DNA of 64,000 nucleotides from the NCBI GenBank assembly GCA_037501455.1, contig CM074858.1:19828501-19892500 (forward strand), given 5' to 3'. Position 1 is the stretch's first letter; the number at the start of each line of letters is the position of its first letter. The notes beneath the pieces are model-generated. The model was not told the DNA's origin, searched no databases, and saw only the letters and a program-made list of their open reading frames with translations. Below, piece by piece: positions 48,108 through 59,095 of the stretch. Source of the stretch: Lantana camara. Lineage: Eukaryota; Streptophyta; Magnoliopsida; Lamiales; Verbenaceae. The translations under genes were made by a program, and so were the position numbers.

Positions 48108-48469
48108 CATGCCTGGGCGGAGCCTGCATCGCCCGCCCCACCCCCTCCCCCAACCCAACCCACTCACCGGCCACACCTGGAAACACCCTACCCCAAATTC
48201 ATTCAACCGCCGCCGTCGTCGCTTGCACCACAGCCCCAGTTTAACCAGTTTCATCCCGCCACACTCCGCCGCCGCCATCGCCTGCACCAGAGCCCCAGTT
48301 TCATCCCGCCACACACCGCCGCCGCCGCCGCCAACACAACCCCCAAAATTCATCTCAACCGGCGCGATTCCATCTCCCCTCTCCAGATCTGGCTCCACCA
48401 CGCCCACCCTCGCGCCACCGTCCCCGACCCTGCGACCTCCGCCACCCTCTCTCCACCATCGACACCTGC

Positions 48470-48475
<6 letters not shown>
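48108..48475 (+). other. GC-rich, possibly captured gene fragment in the Mutator-like element
   Basis: A sharp change from AT-rich to GC-rich DNA with CCG runs. A 134-codon plus-strand frame (48109-48513) is proline-, serine- and arginine-rich, and a minus-strand frame is also open. There is an internal near-duplication (CCCCAGTTT...TTTCATCCCGCCACAC at about 48231 and 48292). The composition resembles plant coding 5' ends captured by Pack-MULEs. I do not recognise a protein family. Confidence 0.45.
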
Positions 48476-48509
<34 letters not shown>

Positions 48510-49622
48510 TTGATATATATATACATAATTTTTATAGATATATAAAATAAATAATTTAATAAATATAATGTTGGGGTAAATTTGTCATTTTACGTGAAAA
48601 AGTGAAGAAAAATCCAATATCACACGCAGTCAACGCGCGTGTGATTCAAAAACACGTCTTAGGGTTTTTTCTGCAAAAATTTGAAAACATAGGGTTTTAT
48701 ATGAGAATTTTTTTTTTCACAGGGTCTTTTTGGCTCATTTCACATGACACAAGGGGTTTCCTTGCAAAAAACCCCTATTCGTAGATTACTATTCAATGGT
48801 TACTATTCACTTGTCGGGTCAAAAGGGTCGGGTCAAACCCTTACTATACACACATACGACACACACACACACACACCATGCACGTACACACACACACACG
48901 GCATGCACACATGCACACACCCTAATTCAATTATGATCATGATTATAACCTATAGTTTCAAGTTCATGTTATTATAATCGAGTGTGATCTAGGTTAAAGG
49001 TATAACATATGGTTAAGAGGTCTAATTAAAGCATAACATCAAGTTATGAAACACTATTCTATCTTAGGTAAAAACATGTGACACTATTAAAGTGTACAAT
49101 ATATGATCAAGGCACTATTCCATTAATCCATATCATATCATAAGCTCAATTCATAATTCATGAATCATATAACCATATAAGAACATCTCTCAACATAATT
49201 CATATCATATCATGAATAGTAGGCATATAACATGTAACAAATTAAATTAAATGACAACATGTAACATGTTATAATATAATTGATCATAGGTTACTATTCC
49301 ATTAGCTAACATGCATGAATATAATTCAAATACCCGAAACATGCATCAATATACAACATATAGTAACCCTAAAGCATGATCATATCATATATTAAAGCAT
49401 ATTATAACATTCCATAACATATTATAAACAAGTAAATCATATAAACAACTATTCAAACATATCATAAAAAGTATACCATAAATGCATAAAATAAAATCTT
49501 ATATGGCTTAGGGAAGACCCGAAGACTCAACCTAAACATAATATAAACATACCATAATACAAAAACATAAACTAAACTAAACCATAATATAAAAACATAA
49601 CGTAAAATAAAACTACAAACCT

Positions 49623-49639
49623 GGGGGGGGGGGGGGGGG
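49623..49639. repeat. G homopolymer (17 bp)
   Basis: Seventeen Gs in a row in the chromovirus LTR, at the place where the other LTRs have only 5-7 Gs. Confidence 0.9.
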
Positions 49640-50619
49640 AGGCCTTGTCTCGGCAAGAGGAGAAGAGAGGGAGGAAGAAAGGGAGTTGTTAACACAACAA
49701 ATGAGCAAGGAGAATGATGGCATGAGGGGGGTATTTATAGTTGCTAGGAAGCCCTTCACCTAGTAATAAAAATGTCTCCAAGGGTAGGAGAGCAAACTGT
49801 AATAGCTACTGCCATAAACTTGCTCTTACGAATTAAATAAAAATGGGAAATGAAGGGTATTTATGTAATTTAGCATCCTAAACATGAGGATAAGCTACTG
49901 GAAGTTGGCTCATGTGATTCGGACAAAAATTAGCTTCGAAAAGAATATTTATTCGATGAAAACGGATTTACCGTTTAAATTATATATTAATTTTAAAGAA
50001 TAGTAACTTGAATGTTTTGAACAAATACAAAGGAAAGACGACCTCCGAATATGATTTTGAAGTCCAGATTATTTCAAAATACCATAAAATAAATCAAGAA
50101 GCGTTTTAAGCCCAATATCGACTATCAAAAGTGTTACCGATAAAAAGTTAGAAACGTAGGATGAATAGTAACTTTATTTTAAAAACCGTTTTGGTCAAAA
50201 CTCGAGCTAGGGCTTAAACCAAAGGGTGTAATCAATCTAAAAAATCATAAAATGAATCAAGAAGTGTTTTAAACTCAAATTTGAAGAGTAGAAGTTCTCC
50301 GGACGAAAAAACCGTTCATAGAAGGAATAGTGAATAGTGTTTTGACTCAAATGTTTCTTTAAAACGAAGTTCAAAATAGATTTTTGAGTCAAGAATGATA
50401 CCAATAGACTTGTATCGAATCAAGGAATGATTTAACTATAAACTTGGGTAGCAGAGAGTGTCCGAATCAAAGTTAGTTTACAATAATAAATAGTAACTGG
50501 TCGGTAAGTTCCCAAAGTGTCCTTTTGGCTCAAGAAGGGTTCCAAGGCTTGAAAATCAAGTTCAAATAGTTGGAAAACATGAGTTATGAACCTCTAGGGT
50601 TCGAACAACAGTACGGTGT

Positions 50620-51086
50620 TGTAATAGCTTAAAGTGCTTGTCCCACATCGGTTGGAGAGGTGAACAAAACCTTCTTTATAAGGGGGTGGATACCTTTCCC
50701 TTGTTTAGGGCTTTTTTCGGATGGTGATCTTAGCCATTGGGAGGAACAAAACCGTGAGGGTGTCGATTTTAGGCACCAAAGCAGAAAATATCAACAGGCG
50801 GGTTGCTGGGCTGTTAGAAATGGTATCAGAGCCGGGGCCCAGGTCGGTGTGCCAGCGAGGATGTTGGGCCCTCTTAGGGGGGTGGACTGTAATAGCTTAA
50901 AGTGCTTGTCTCACATCGGTTGAAGAGGTGAACGGAACCTCCTTTATAAGGGGGTGGATACCTTTCCCTTGTTGAGGCCTTTTTCCGGATGGTGATCTTA
51001 GCCATTGGGAGGAACAAAACTGTGAGGGTGTCGATTTTAGGCACCAAAGTGGACAATATCAATAGGCGGGCTGCTAGGCTGTTACA
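50620..51086 (+). mobile_element. TRIM element (467 bp)
   Basis: Two 199 bp terminal repeats (50620-50818 and 50888-51086) start TGTAATAGCTTAAAG and contain CCACATCGGTTG. Between them lie 69 bp with a primer site TGGTATCAGAGC (50821-50832) and a polypurine tract ending TAGGGGGGTGGAC (50875-50887). The left repeat ends GA instead of CA. There is no coding capacity, as expected for terminal-repeat retrotransposons in miniature, which move using other elements' proteins. The flanking duplication is unclear. Confidence 0.9.
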
Positions 51087-51292
51087 CGGGTAAAGTAGGC
51101 TCGGAAAATGAATAGTAAACTGAGTCAAAGGCCAAGAATTCCCCCTTAAAACACTATAGGTCACATAGAAGCACTTTGATCAAGTACGAATGCAATGCAT
51201 GAAGGTTTATAAAGTGGGATCATGGTCTATAACCGCTTTACCAATGCCCTTAGCTTACAGTTTCCATCCAGGCCCTATTTTGGGCTGTTACA

Positions 51293-51308
51293 ACCTCCAT
51301 ACCCACGG
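51293..51308. other. 16 bp between two LTRs
   Basis: The sequence ACCTCCATACCCACGG separates the chromovirus LTR from the element E LTR. It does not match the polypurine tract region of either family, so it may be original flank DNA. Confidence 0.4.
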
Positions 51309-54300
51309 TGTAAGATCCCGTTCGTTCGACGTATAAGTACGCTATGTTTTAACCTTTTTATGTGTCTAATTATGTGATTTTGTGTTTTACGTGGCCCTAT
51401 TTTGAACTCTTTTAGAGTTTAGGGGCCTTGTTGTAATTTTCTCTTTTTAGGGGTTTTTCGGTTATTTCTCGTTCGATCGAGTTTTCGACCTTTTCTACCC
51501 CTTTAATGCGTTTGGGGCTTCGAGATGAGTCCGTAGAGTCTAAGTTTGCCCAATTCTGACATCGTCAACCCCTTCTTTCGACCGTTTTCATGTACGAGGA
51601 CCCGAGATATAATACCCGGATCGTCGTAATTCGTGCTAAACACAGCAGACTCCAGCTCTCTCTCTCTCCCGCGATTCATCGTTCCCTAATTACTATTCAT
51701 ATACACAAACACACACTAATCCAAACTCAACCGATACTCAGTAGTACATTTCGAAGAGCTCGACGGCGCGATCACAACCGTACCAAGATTGTGGCCGGAT
51801 GACAAGCGGAGGAGGACTTTTTCTACCATTTTCAGTCGCGGTCTCGTGGCGGGTTCTCGATGACATGCGCCCCGAGAACTAAAAGGGGACATCCCGGCCG
51901 TCAGTTTAGCATTGGAAACGCGGCCATCGGAGCCGCGGCAGTGGCTCACCCTCCGCCTGAAGTTGACGCGACGGTGGCGCGTCACTATAGCTGCGCATTT
52001 GGTGGTTTCCGGTGGTCTTTTCCGGCAAGTTGGTTCCCTTCCCGGACGTTTTCGACATGGTGAGTCCATTTTCGGCCTTAGTTTGAGCTAATTTTCACCG
52101 GAGATAGCGGTTTTCGATGGCAAGAGTGGCGCACGGTGGCTGTTTGCAGCGCCGGCGGTTTCTGGCGACTTTTTCCGGCCAATACCCTAGGAATTTCAAA
52201 GAGCTCCCCACAGATAAGACGATGCCTTTTACGGATTTCGTTTTCTTTCACCGGTTTATAAGTAATTTGAGTTTGAAGATTTTGGGGTTTCATATTATTG
52301 GATCTGGAATTGGAGACAACTGGCTTGAAATTTTCAGAAATTGATCGAGGATTTGGATCGAGCACGAGGAGTACTTGCACGGGTGATTTTTTGGGATTTT
52401 TTTGGCACGTTCCGGCGGCTGCCCGCCATTGTTCTGGCGGCTCCGGTGGCGGAGTTCCGACGGGCTTCGGACAGTTTGTCCGCCTCGTTGTGGTGAGTGC
52501 AATGCCACTTTTCGTTCGTCAATCAGACACTCGGTTTAATTGTTATGAATTTATTGGTGTAATTGGGATTATTTGATTTAATTATTCTAAATGGAATTTA
52601 ATTGTGTTATGCTTGAATTGTCGACCGAAATGTATTCTGATGAATATGAAATCATGTATTAAATGAAATTTGATATGTATTGATGTTTCGAATTGTAAAT
52701 TGAATCACGATATGTCGAAATTATATTAATTATCATAGTTAGAAGGGGTGTAAATGTAATTTTCATGAATATGTAAATTTGTATAATTTGAACCGATTAA
52801 ACCTTGCTACTTGAATTCATTATGTAATATATGAATTGGTTATATAATGAATGGATTGATATGAAATAATGCGAATTGCATTGTCTTTCAAATTCTTCTA
52901 ATTGCATTATTTGTTCACATGAACATGTCCTAATGCTTAATATGATTTTATTGAGCTACATAATGTTTTCTTTTGCATGTAATTTATACGAATTTGAACC
53001 CTACTTACGTGATTGCTTTTCTTAAGTGCTTGAGCATTTTCCGTGCATCTTTGTATGGTTGTCCGAGTCCAAGTCTGAGTGTTGTATTGTGTTTTGTGTG
53101 TTCAGTTGGTACAGGTGCACCCGGGGCGGTGACTTGTGGCTGTGCAGGTTCCGGGGGTGGACCATCTGCTTTGTGGTCAGCTTTATCTGGTACCAGGTGA
53201 GGTTCCAAAAGAAACGAGAAAAGAAACGAGACAATAAACGAAATGTCTTAAACAAATCTTTTTTGTCGATAACCTCAGACCAATCAATCGAATACCAATC
53301 AATCCAATATTGATTAATACCAATACGTAATCGATCGAACACTATTTGAAAATTTTAAAAACGGCTCTTCTGCTCAGAAAGGAAATGGTCCAAATGTTCC
53401 TGGAAATTCTTGGTTTTTAGTAAAACGACCTATAACCCCTACGTGCTTGTATTTCTAGCCCGTGTGCGACTATATATTACATATATAGTTAAATATGTGC
53501 TAAGTATGATATGTTATGATCTTGTGAAAACTCTTTGAATTTTGGAAAGTATGTATACGGGCATATGTAAGCTTGAGTTTTGAAACCCTTACGATATGGT
53601 ATGATATGATATGACATGATATGATATGTTATGATATGTTATGAAGCGAGATAAGCCAGGAAAGATTGGTATACATTTTGTTCCGTATGTTTGGGCCCCG
53701 GAGCTATGAGCAAGGACACCCGAGATGGCATTGGACCGTCGGGCTCATCACTCCTTAGCATAGTTCCAAATGATCCGAAGTGTCACGAGCGATCCTAGGA
53801 GTTCCGAGAAGGCATACTCTTCGAGCTCGCGGTGTAAAAACCGGGAAAGACTCACAGTGGGATCACTACCCCTCGAGGTTATGTATGTCTGGATAGCTAG
53901 GGTTTACGTAGCCCTTCTATCTCGGGGAATCAGTGGATTATATAAGTGATTTCGGTTTTCTTATATTAAATATGGAGGTAAGGTTAGAAGCTCGTTACTC
54001 GCTCGAGCATTATGATTATGTCTTGGAATTGATAAACGGGGACTATTTTATGAAATTATTTTTATTAAGTAAATGTATATGTATCGGTTTTCTTTTAAAA
54101 ATGCTTTGGTGTCCAAATTCTATTCCCGGTTCATGATTCCACCTTTTGATATGTGCTTTGCTCTATTATGTATATTGTGTGGGTGTGCGTTAGCCCCCTC
54201 ACTTAGTCTTTGGACTGACCCCTCCCCTTTATGTTTTTAGTTGTAGGTTCTGGTCCTTGGAGTTGGAGCTAGGCGACTGTGTGTCGTATTTGTCGAGTCT

Positions 54301-54730
54301 GTGTCAGTCCGTCTGAGTCCGTTATGTACTTTGCGTCAATTTATGTTTGAAATTTTGTATTTGATATATTTTGTACAGGTTGAAGCTTACGATTTGAATG
54401 CATGAATTTCGGGACAGGTTAGGACAGGTTCGTGGATTCATTGAACCCGTTTTTTTGAATGATTATTCGGGAAAGGCTTCTAGGGCTAGTTGAACCCGTC
54501 ACCTGCTTGTATTGTTTTAAAATTTTGGTTTGGCATGATCACATTTCTGTATATTCGTTGAGCATTGTGTTGTACAGGGTCCACGTTCCGCCTAGCTTAG
54601 GTTTGTTTGTTTTTTTCTTTTTGTTTTGTCTCCCGTTCGCTATAGCTTGGTATGAGTGCGGAGTCTTCGTTTCGTTACACGTGCCAGGTTATAGTGCGGG
54701 GATGTAGTGCCCACCGCTTGGGGTGCTACA
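51309..54730 (+). mobile_element. LTR 1 of element E (3422 bp)
   Basis: TGTAAGATCCCG to GGGGTGCTACA. It holds AGTGCGGGGATGTAG 23 bp before the end, a GC-rich block (about 51750-52500), a donor-like ATGGTGAGT at 52058-52066, a branch/acceptor-like block at 54204-54245 and runs of TATGATATGA (about 53590-53645). It is homologous to 56161-58883 and, more distantly, to the solo LTR 6237-10326. Frames in the GC-rich block are discussed in the findings. Confidence 0.88.
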
Positions 54731-55209
54731 TCTAAAGTGGTATCAGAGCTATCAGGTTCAGAACCGGTGCTCTAGAGTCGTGTCGTGCTCTGGAGTCGAG
54801 TCGTGTCAGTCTAATGTGGTATCAGAGCTATCAGATTCAAAGCTTTTTCCCCTGCCTGTTTAGTTTACTGAAGTAAATTAGCTCATTTAAATTGTTAATT
54901 GCAATTTTAGTTTCGTTACTTGTTGATTTCTGCATCAGTAGATTAATAGAAATAACCTTGAATTCGTTAAGTCTTTAGATTAGAGAGAAATAGAGAGTAG
55001 TGATTGATTTCCCTTCCCTGTGGGTTCATTCCTATTGTGCTACGCGTATGTTAGTGTACACTTGCACGATTGGTTTTTAACTGTAGTAAAATCAGATACA
55101 ACAATGACTCTATATGATTTCGGGAGGTGGATTGAGATACTACAACTCGAAGCTTTTCGACTCAGCAGTGGAACCTCATGAGGACAGGTCCTTTTGAAGG
55201 AGGGGAGTT
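54731..55209 (+). mobile_element. Very short internal region of element E
   Basis: 479 bp containing two TGGTATCAGAGC primer-site sequences (54738-54749 and 54817-54828, each followed by TATCAG). Non-coding DNA follows, then a polypurine tract GAAGGAGGGGAGTT (55196-55209). No gag or pol. Such an element would depend on another for all proteins. Confidence 0.8.
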
Positions 55210-55760
55210 TGTAACATCCCCGTTCGTTCGACGTATAAGGTACGCCACGTTTCAACCTCTTTATGTGTTTAATTATGTGATTTTACGTTTTACGTGGCCC
55301 TATTTTGAACTCTTTTAGAGTTTAGCAGCCTTTTTGTAATTTTCTCTTTCTAGGGGTTTTTCGGTCATTTCTCGTTCGATCGAGTTTTCGACCTTTTCGA
55401 CCCCTTTAACGCGTTCGGGGCATCGAGACGAGTCCGTAGACTCTAAGTTTGCCCAATTCTGACATCATTAACCCCATCTTTCGATCGTTTTCGCGTACGA
55501 GGACCCGAGATATAATACCCGAATCATAGTAATTCGTGCCAAATGCAGTACTATTTATACACACAAACACACACTAATCCAAACTCGACCGATACTCGAT
55601 GGAATTCGATGAATGAGTAGTTTATTTCGAAGAGCTCGACGACGCGAACACAGCCGTACCAAGCTCGTGGCCTGACGACAAGCGGAGGTGGACTTTTTTT
55701 GCCATTTTCAGTCCTGGCAAAATGGGAGGGGGACCACGCCGCGGTTTTCGACGACACGGT
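55210..55760 (+). mobile_element. First 550 bp of an element E LTR (duplicated unit)
   Basis: Starts TGTAACATCCCCGTTCG and matches the beginning of 56161-58883. At about 55760 it breaks off in the middle of the GC-rich block and returns to internal-region sequence. Confidence 0.85.
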
Positions 55761-56160
55761 TTCGTTTACTGAAGTAAATTTTTGTATGATTCAAAGCTTT
55801 TTCCCCTGACTGTTTAGTTTACTGAAGTAAATTCGCGTATTTAAATTGTTAATTGCAATTTTAGTTTCGTTACTTGTTGATTTCTGCATCAGTAGACTAA
55901 TAGAAATAACCTTGAATTCGTTAAGTCTTTAGATTAGAGAGAAATAGAGAGTAGTGATTGATTTCCCTTCCCTGTGGGTTCAATCCTATTGTGCTACGTG
56001 TATGTTAGTGTACACTTGCACGATTGGCTTTTAACTGTAGTAAAATCAGATACAACAATGACTCTATATGATTTCGAGAGGTGGATTGAGATACTACAAC
56101 TCGAAGCTTTTCGACTGAGCAGTGGAACCTGAGGACGGGTCCTTTTGAGGAAGGGGAGTT
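55761..56160 (+). mobile_element. Second copy of the element E internal region 3' part
   Basis: Repeats about 54838-55209, including the polypurine tract (56147-56160), with a few substitutions. Together with the preceding LTR piece it forms a tandem duplication with a period of about 951 bp. Confidence 0.85.
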
Positions 56161-58883
56161 TGTAACATCCCCGTTCGTTCGACGTATAAGGTACGCCATG
56201 TTTCAACCTCTTTATATGTTTAATTATGTGATTTTATGTTTTACGTGTCCCTATTTTGAACTCTTTTAGAGTTTAGCGGCCTTTTTGTAATTTTCTCTTT
56301 TTAGGGGTTTTTTGGTCATTTCTCGTTCGATCGAGTTTTCGACCTTTTCGATCCCTTTAATGCGTTAGGGGCATCGAGACGAGTCCGTAGACTCTAAGTT
56401 TACCCAATTCTGACATTAACCCCTTCTTCCGACCGTTTTCACGTACGAGGACCCGAGATATAATACCCGGATCATCGCAATTCGTGCCAAACATAGTACT
56501 ATTCACACACACTAATCCAAACTCGACCGATACTCGACGGAATTCGATGAATGAGTAGTCTATTTCGAAGAGCTCAACGACGCGAACACAACCGCACCAA
56601 GGTCGTGGGGCGACGACAAGCGGAGGTGGACTTTTTTCGCCATTTTCAGTCGTGGAAAAAAGGGGGGGGCGGACCACCGCCACTTCGCCGCCCCCTCGTG
56701 GCGGTTTTCGACGACATGCGCCCCCAGACCTTAAAGGGGACATCCCGGCCATCAGTTTAGCATTAGGAGCGTGGTCATCGAGGTCGTGGCGGTGGCTCAC
56801 GCGGCGCCTGAAGTTGACACGGCGGCGGTGCGTCATTGTAGCCGCCGCGTTCGGCGGTCTTTTTCGGCGGTCTTTTTCGGCAAGTCGATACCCTTCCCGG
56901 ACGTTTTCGACGTGGTGAGTCCATTTTCGGCCTTGGTTTGAGCTAATTTTGGCCGGAGATGGCGGTTTCCGATAGCAAGAATGGCGCGCAGTGGCTCTTT
57001 GCAGCGGCGGTGATTTTCGATGACTTTTTTCGGCCAATACCCTAGGCATTTCAAAGAGCTCGTCAAGGGTAAGACAATGCCTTTTACAGATTTCGTTTTC
57101 GTTCACCGGCTCGAAAGTAATTTGAGTTTGAAGATTTTGGGGTTTCGCATTGTTGGATCTGAAATAGGAGAAAATTGGCTTGAAATTTTTAGAAATTGAT
57201 CGAGGATTTGGAACGAGCACGAGGAGTACTTGCACGGGTGATTTTCCGGCACACTCCGGTGGCGGCCCGCCACTGTTCCGGTGGCTTCGGTGGCGGCGTT
57301 CCGGAGGGCTTCGGACATTTTCTCCGCCTCGTTGTGGTGAATACAATGCCGCTTTCCGTTTGTCAATAGGACACTCGGTTTAATTGTTATGAATTTATTG
57401 GTGTAATTAGGATTATTTGATTTAATTGTTCTAAATGCAATTGAATTGTGTTATGCTTGAATTGTCGACCGAAATGTATTCTGATGAATATAAAATCATG
57501 TATTAAATGAAATGTGTTATGTATTGATGTTTCGAATTGTAAATTGAATCCCGATATTTCGAAATTGTATTAATTGTCCTAGTTAGAAGGGGTGTAATGT
57601 AATTTTCAGGAATATGTAAATTTGTATAATTTGAACCAATTAAACCTTGCTACTTGAATTCATTATGTAATATATGAATTGGCTATGTAATGAATGAATT
57701 GATATGAAATAATGTGAATTGCATTGTCTTTCAAATTCTTCTAATTGCATTAATTGTGTACATGAACATGTCCTAATGTGTAATATGCTTTTATTAAGCT
57801 ATATAATGTTTTCTTTTGCATGTAATTAATACGAATTTGAACGCTACTTATGTGATTGCTTTTCTTAAGTGCTTGGGCATTTGCCGTGCATCTTTGTATA
57901 GTTGTCCGAGTCCGAGTCTGAGTGTTGTATTGTGTTTTGTGTGTTCAGTTGGTACTGGTGCACCAGGGGTGGTGACTTGTGGTCGTGCAGATTCCGTGGT
58001 GGACCATTAGCATTGTGGTCAGCTTTATCTAGTACCAGGTGAGGTTTAAGATCTTTTTTTTTAGTTAAACGACCTATAACCCCTACGTGCTTGTATTTCT
58101 AGCCCGCGTGAGACTATATATTATATATATAGTTAAATATGTGTTAAGTATGATATGTTGTGATCTTGTGAACACTCTTTGAATTTTGGAAAGTATGTAT
58201 ACGGGCATATGTAAGCTTGAGTTTTGAAACCCTTATGATATGGTATGATATGATATGACATTATATGATATGTTATGAAGCAAGATAAGCCATGAAAGAT
58301 TGGTATATGTTCTGTTCCATATGTTTGGGCCCCGGAGCTATGAGCGAGGACACCCGGGATGGCATTGGGCCGTCGGGCTCATCACTCCTTAGCATAGTTC
58401 CATATGATCCGAAGTGTCACGCGCGACCCTGGGAGTTCGGGGAAGGCGTACTCTTCAAGCTCGCGGTGTAAAAACCGAGAAAGACTAGCAGTGGGATCGC
58501 TACCCCTCGAGGTTATGTATGTCTCTATAACTAGTGTTTATGTAGCCCTTCTATCTCGGGGAGTTGGTGGATTATATGTGTGATTTAGTTTTCTTATGTT
58601 AAATATGGAGGTAAGGTTGGAAGCTCGTTGCTCACTTGAGCATTATTATTATGTCTTGGAATGGTGAAACGGGGATAGTTTTATGAAATGATTTTTATTA
58701 AGTATATGTATATGTATCAGTTTTCTTTTAAAAATGCTTTGGTGTGTAAAACCTATTCCCAGCTCATGATTAATCCTTTTGATACGTGCTTTGCTCTATT
58801 ATATATATTGTGTGGGTGTGCGTTAGCCCCCTCACTCAGTCTTTGGACTAACCCCTCCCCTTTATGTTTTTAGTTGTAGGTTC
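56161..58883 (+). mobile_element. Last LTR of element E, truncated
   Basis: Matches 51309-54251 with moderate divergence and stops at 58883, about 480 bp before the expected LTR end. There it abuts a gag relic. A minus-strand frame of 329 codons (57346-56357) crosses the GC-rich block, but it is antisense to the element, lacks known motifs and is broken in LTR 1, so I do not call it a gene. Confidence 0.85.
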
Positions 58884-59095
58884 CAATACAAGCATGTGGG
58901 CGAAGGTAATCGATAAGGCTTTGAGGGTCGAAGATAGAGTGGTTTTGAGAAGGAAGACTTCACATTTTGGGCAAGGGTCTAGCTCGGGGACTTTGAATAA
59001 ATTCGGCAAGAGGCCAGTATTTCAAACTTTTCAACAAGCTAAGCCTCAGAATAAAGCATTTCGACCCGTGGGACATTGCTGCTACTATGTGCTTG
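58884..59095 (+). pseudogene. gag fragment of a gypsy relic
   Basis: About 70 codons (VIDKALRVEDRV, then a basic, Gln/Gly-rich linker with FGKRPVFQTFQQAKPQ), equivalent to the capsid end and linker of chromovirus D gag near 37340-37480. No zinc knuckle is preserved. It is cut on the left by the truncated element E LTR and on the right by solo LTR G. Confidence 0.7.
59091..59095. repeat. Target site duplication GCTTG (left copy) of solo LTR G
   Basis: GCTTG at 59091-59095 and 61563-61567 flank LTR G exactly. Confidence 0.9.

Larger units (their letters stand above)
47451..48775. mobile_element. Mutator-like non-autonomous element
   Basis: Flanked by TATTCGTAG (47442-47450 and 48776-48784), a 9 bp duplication (10 bp if the preceding C is counted). 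Imperfect terminal inverted repeats of about 90 bp share GAAATGAGCCAAAAA and AAACCCTATGTT in inverted order. No transposase frame. The interior holds three TA microsatellites, an AT-rich inverted repeat and a GC-rich block (48108-48475). Duplication length and a G-initial terminus fit the Mutator superfamily. Confidence 0.75.
47398..51292 (-). mobile_element. Partial Tekay-like LTR (third copy), with two insertions
   Basis: The minus-strand LTR start (TGTAACAGCCC) is at 51292 and homology with 14540-16573 runs to 47398, where copia-1 begins. It is interrupted by a Mutator-like element (47451-48775) and a TRIM (50620-51086). About 2.1 kb of LTR remains; the 3' half is missing. It is the most diverged of the Tekay-like LTRs here. 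TATA box TATAAATA at 49739-49732 (minus strand). No coding sequence. Confidence 0.85.

Noticed and set aside
48109..48513. 134-codon Pro/Arg-rich frame as a host gene
   Set aside because: It lies wholly inside a Mutator-like element and ends in a TA microsatellite; described instead as a possible captured fragment.
50821..50832. tRNA gene
   Set aside because: All TGGTATCAGAGC matches are 12-20 bp primer sites next to LTR ends; no cloverleaf is present.
53584..53645. TATGATATGATATG repeats as a satellite array
   Set aside because: Only a short run inside an LTR, repeated at 58235-58276 and in weaker form in the chromovirus LTRs (22618-22645); no independent tandem array.
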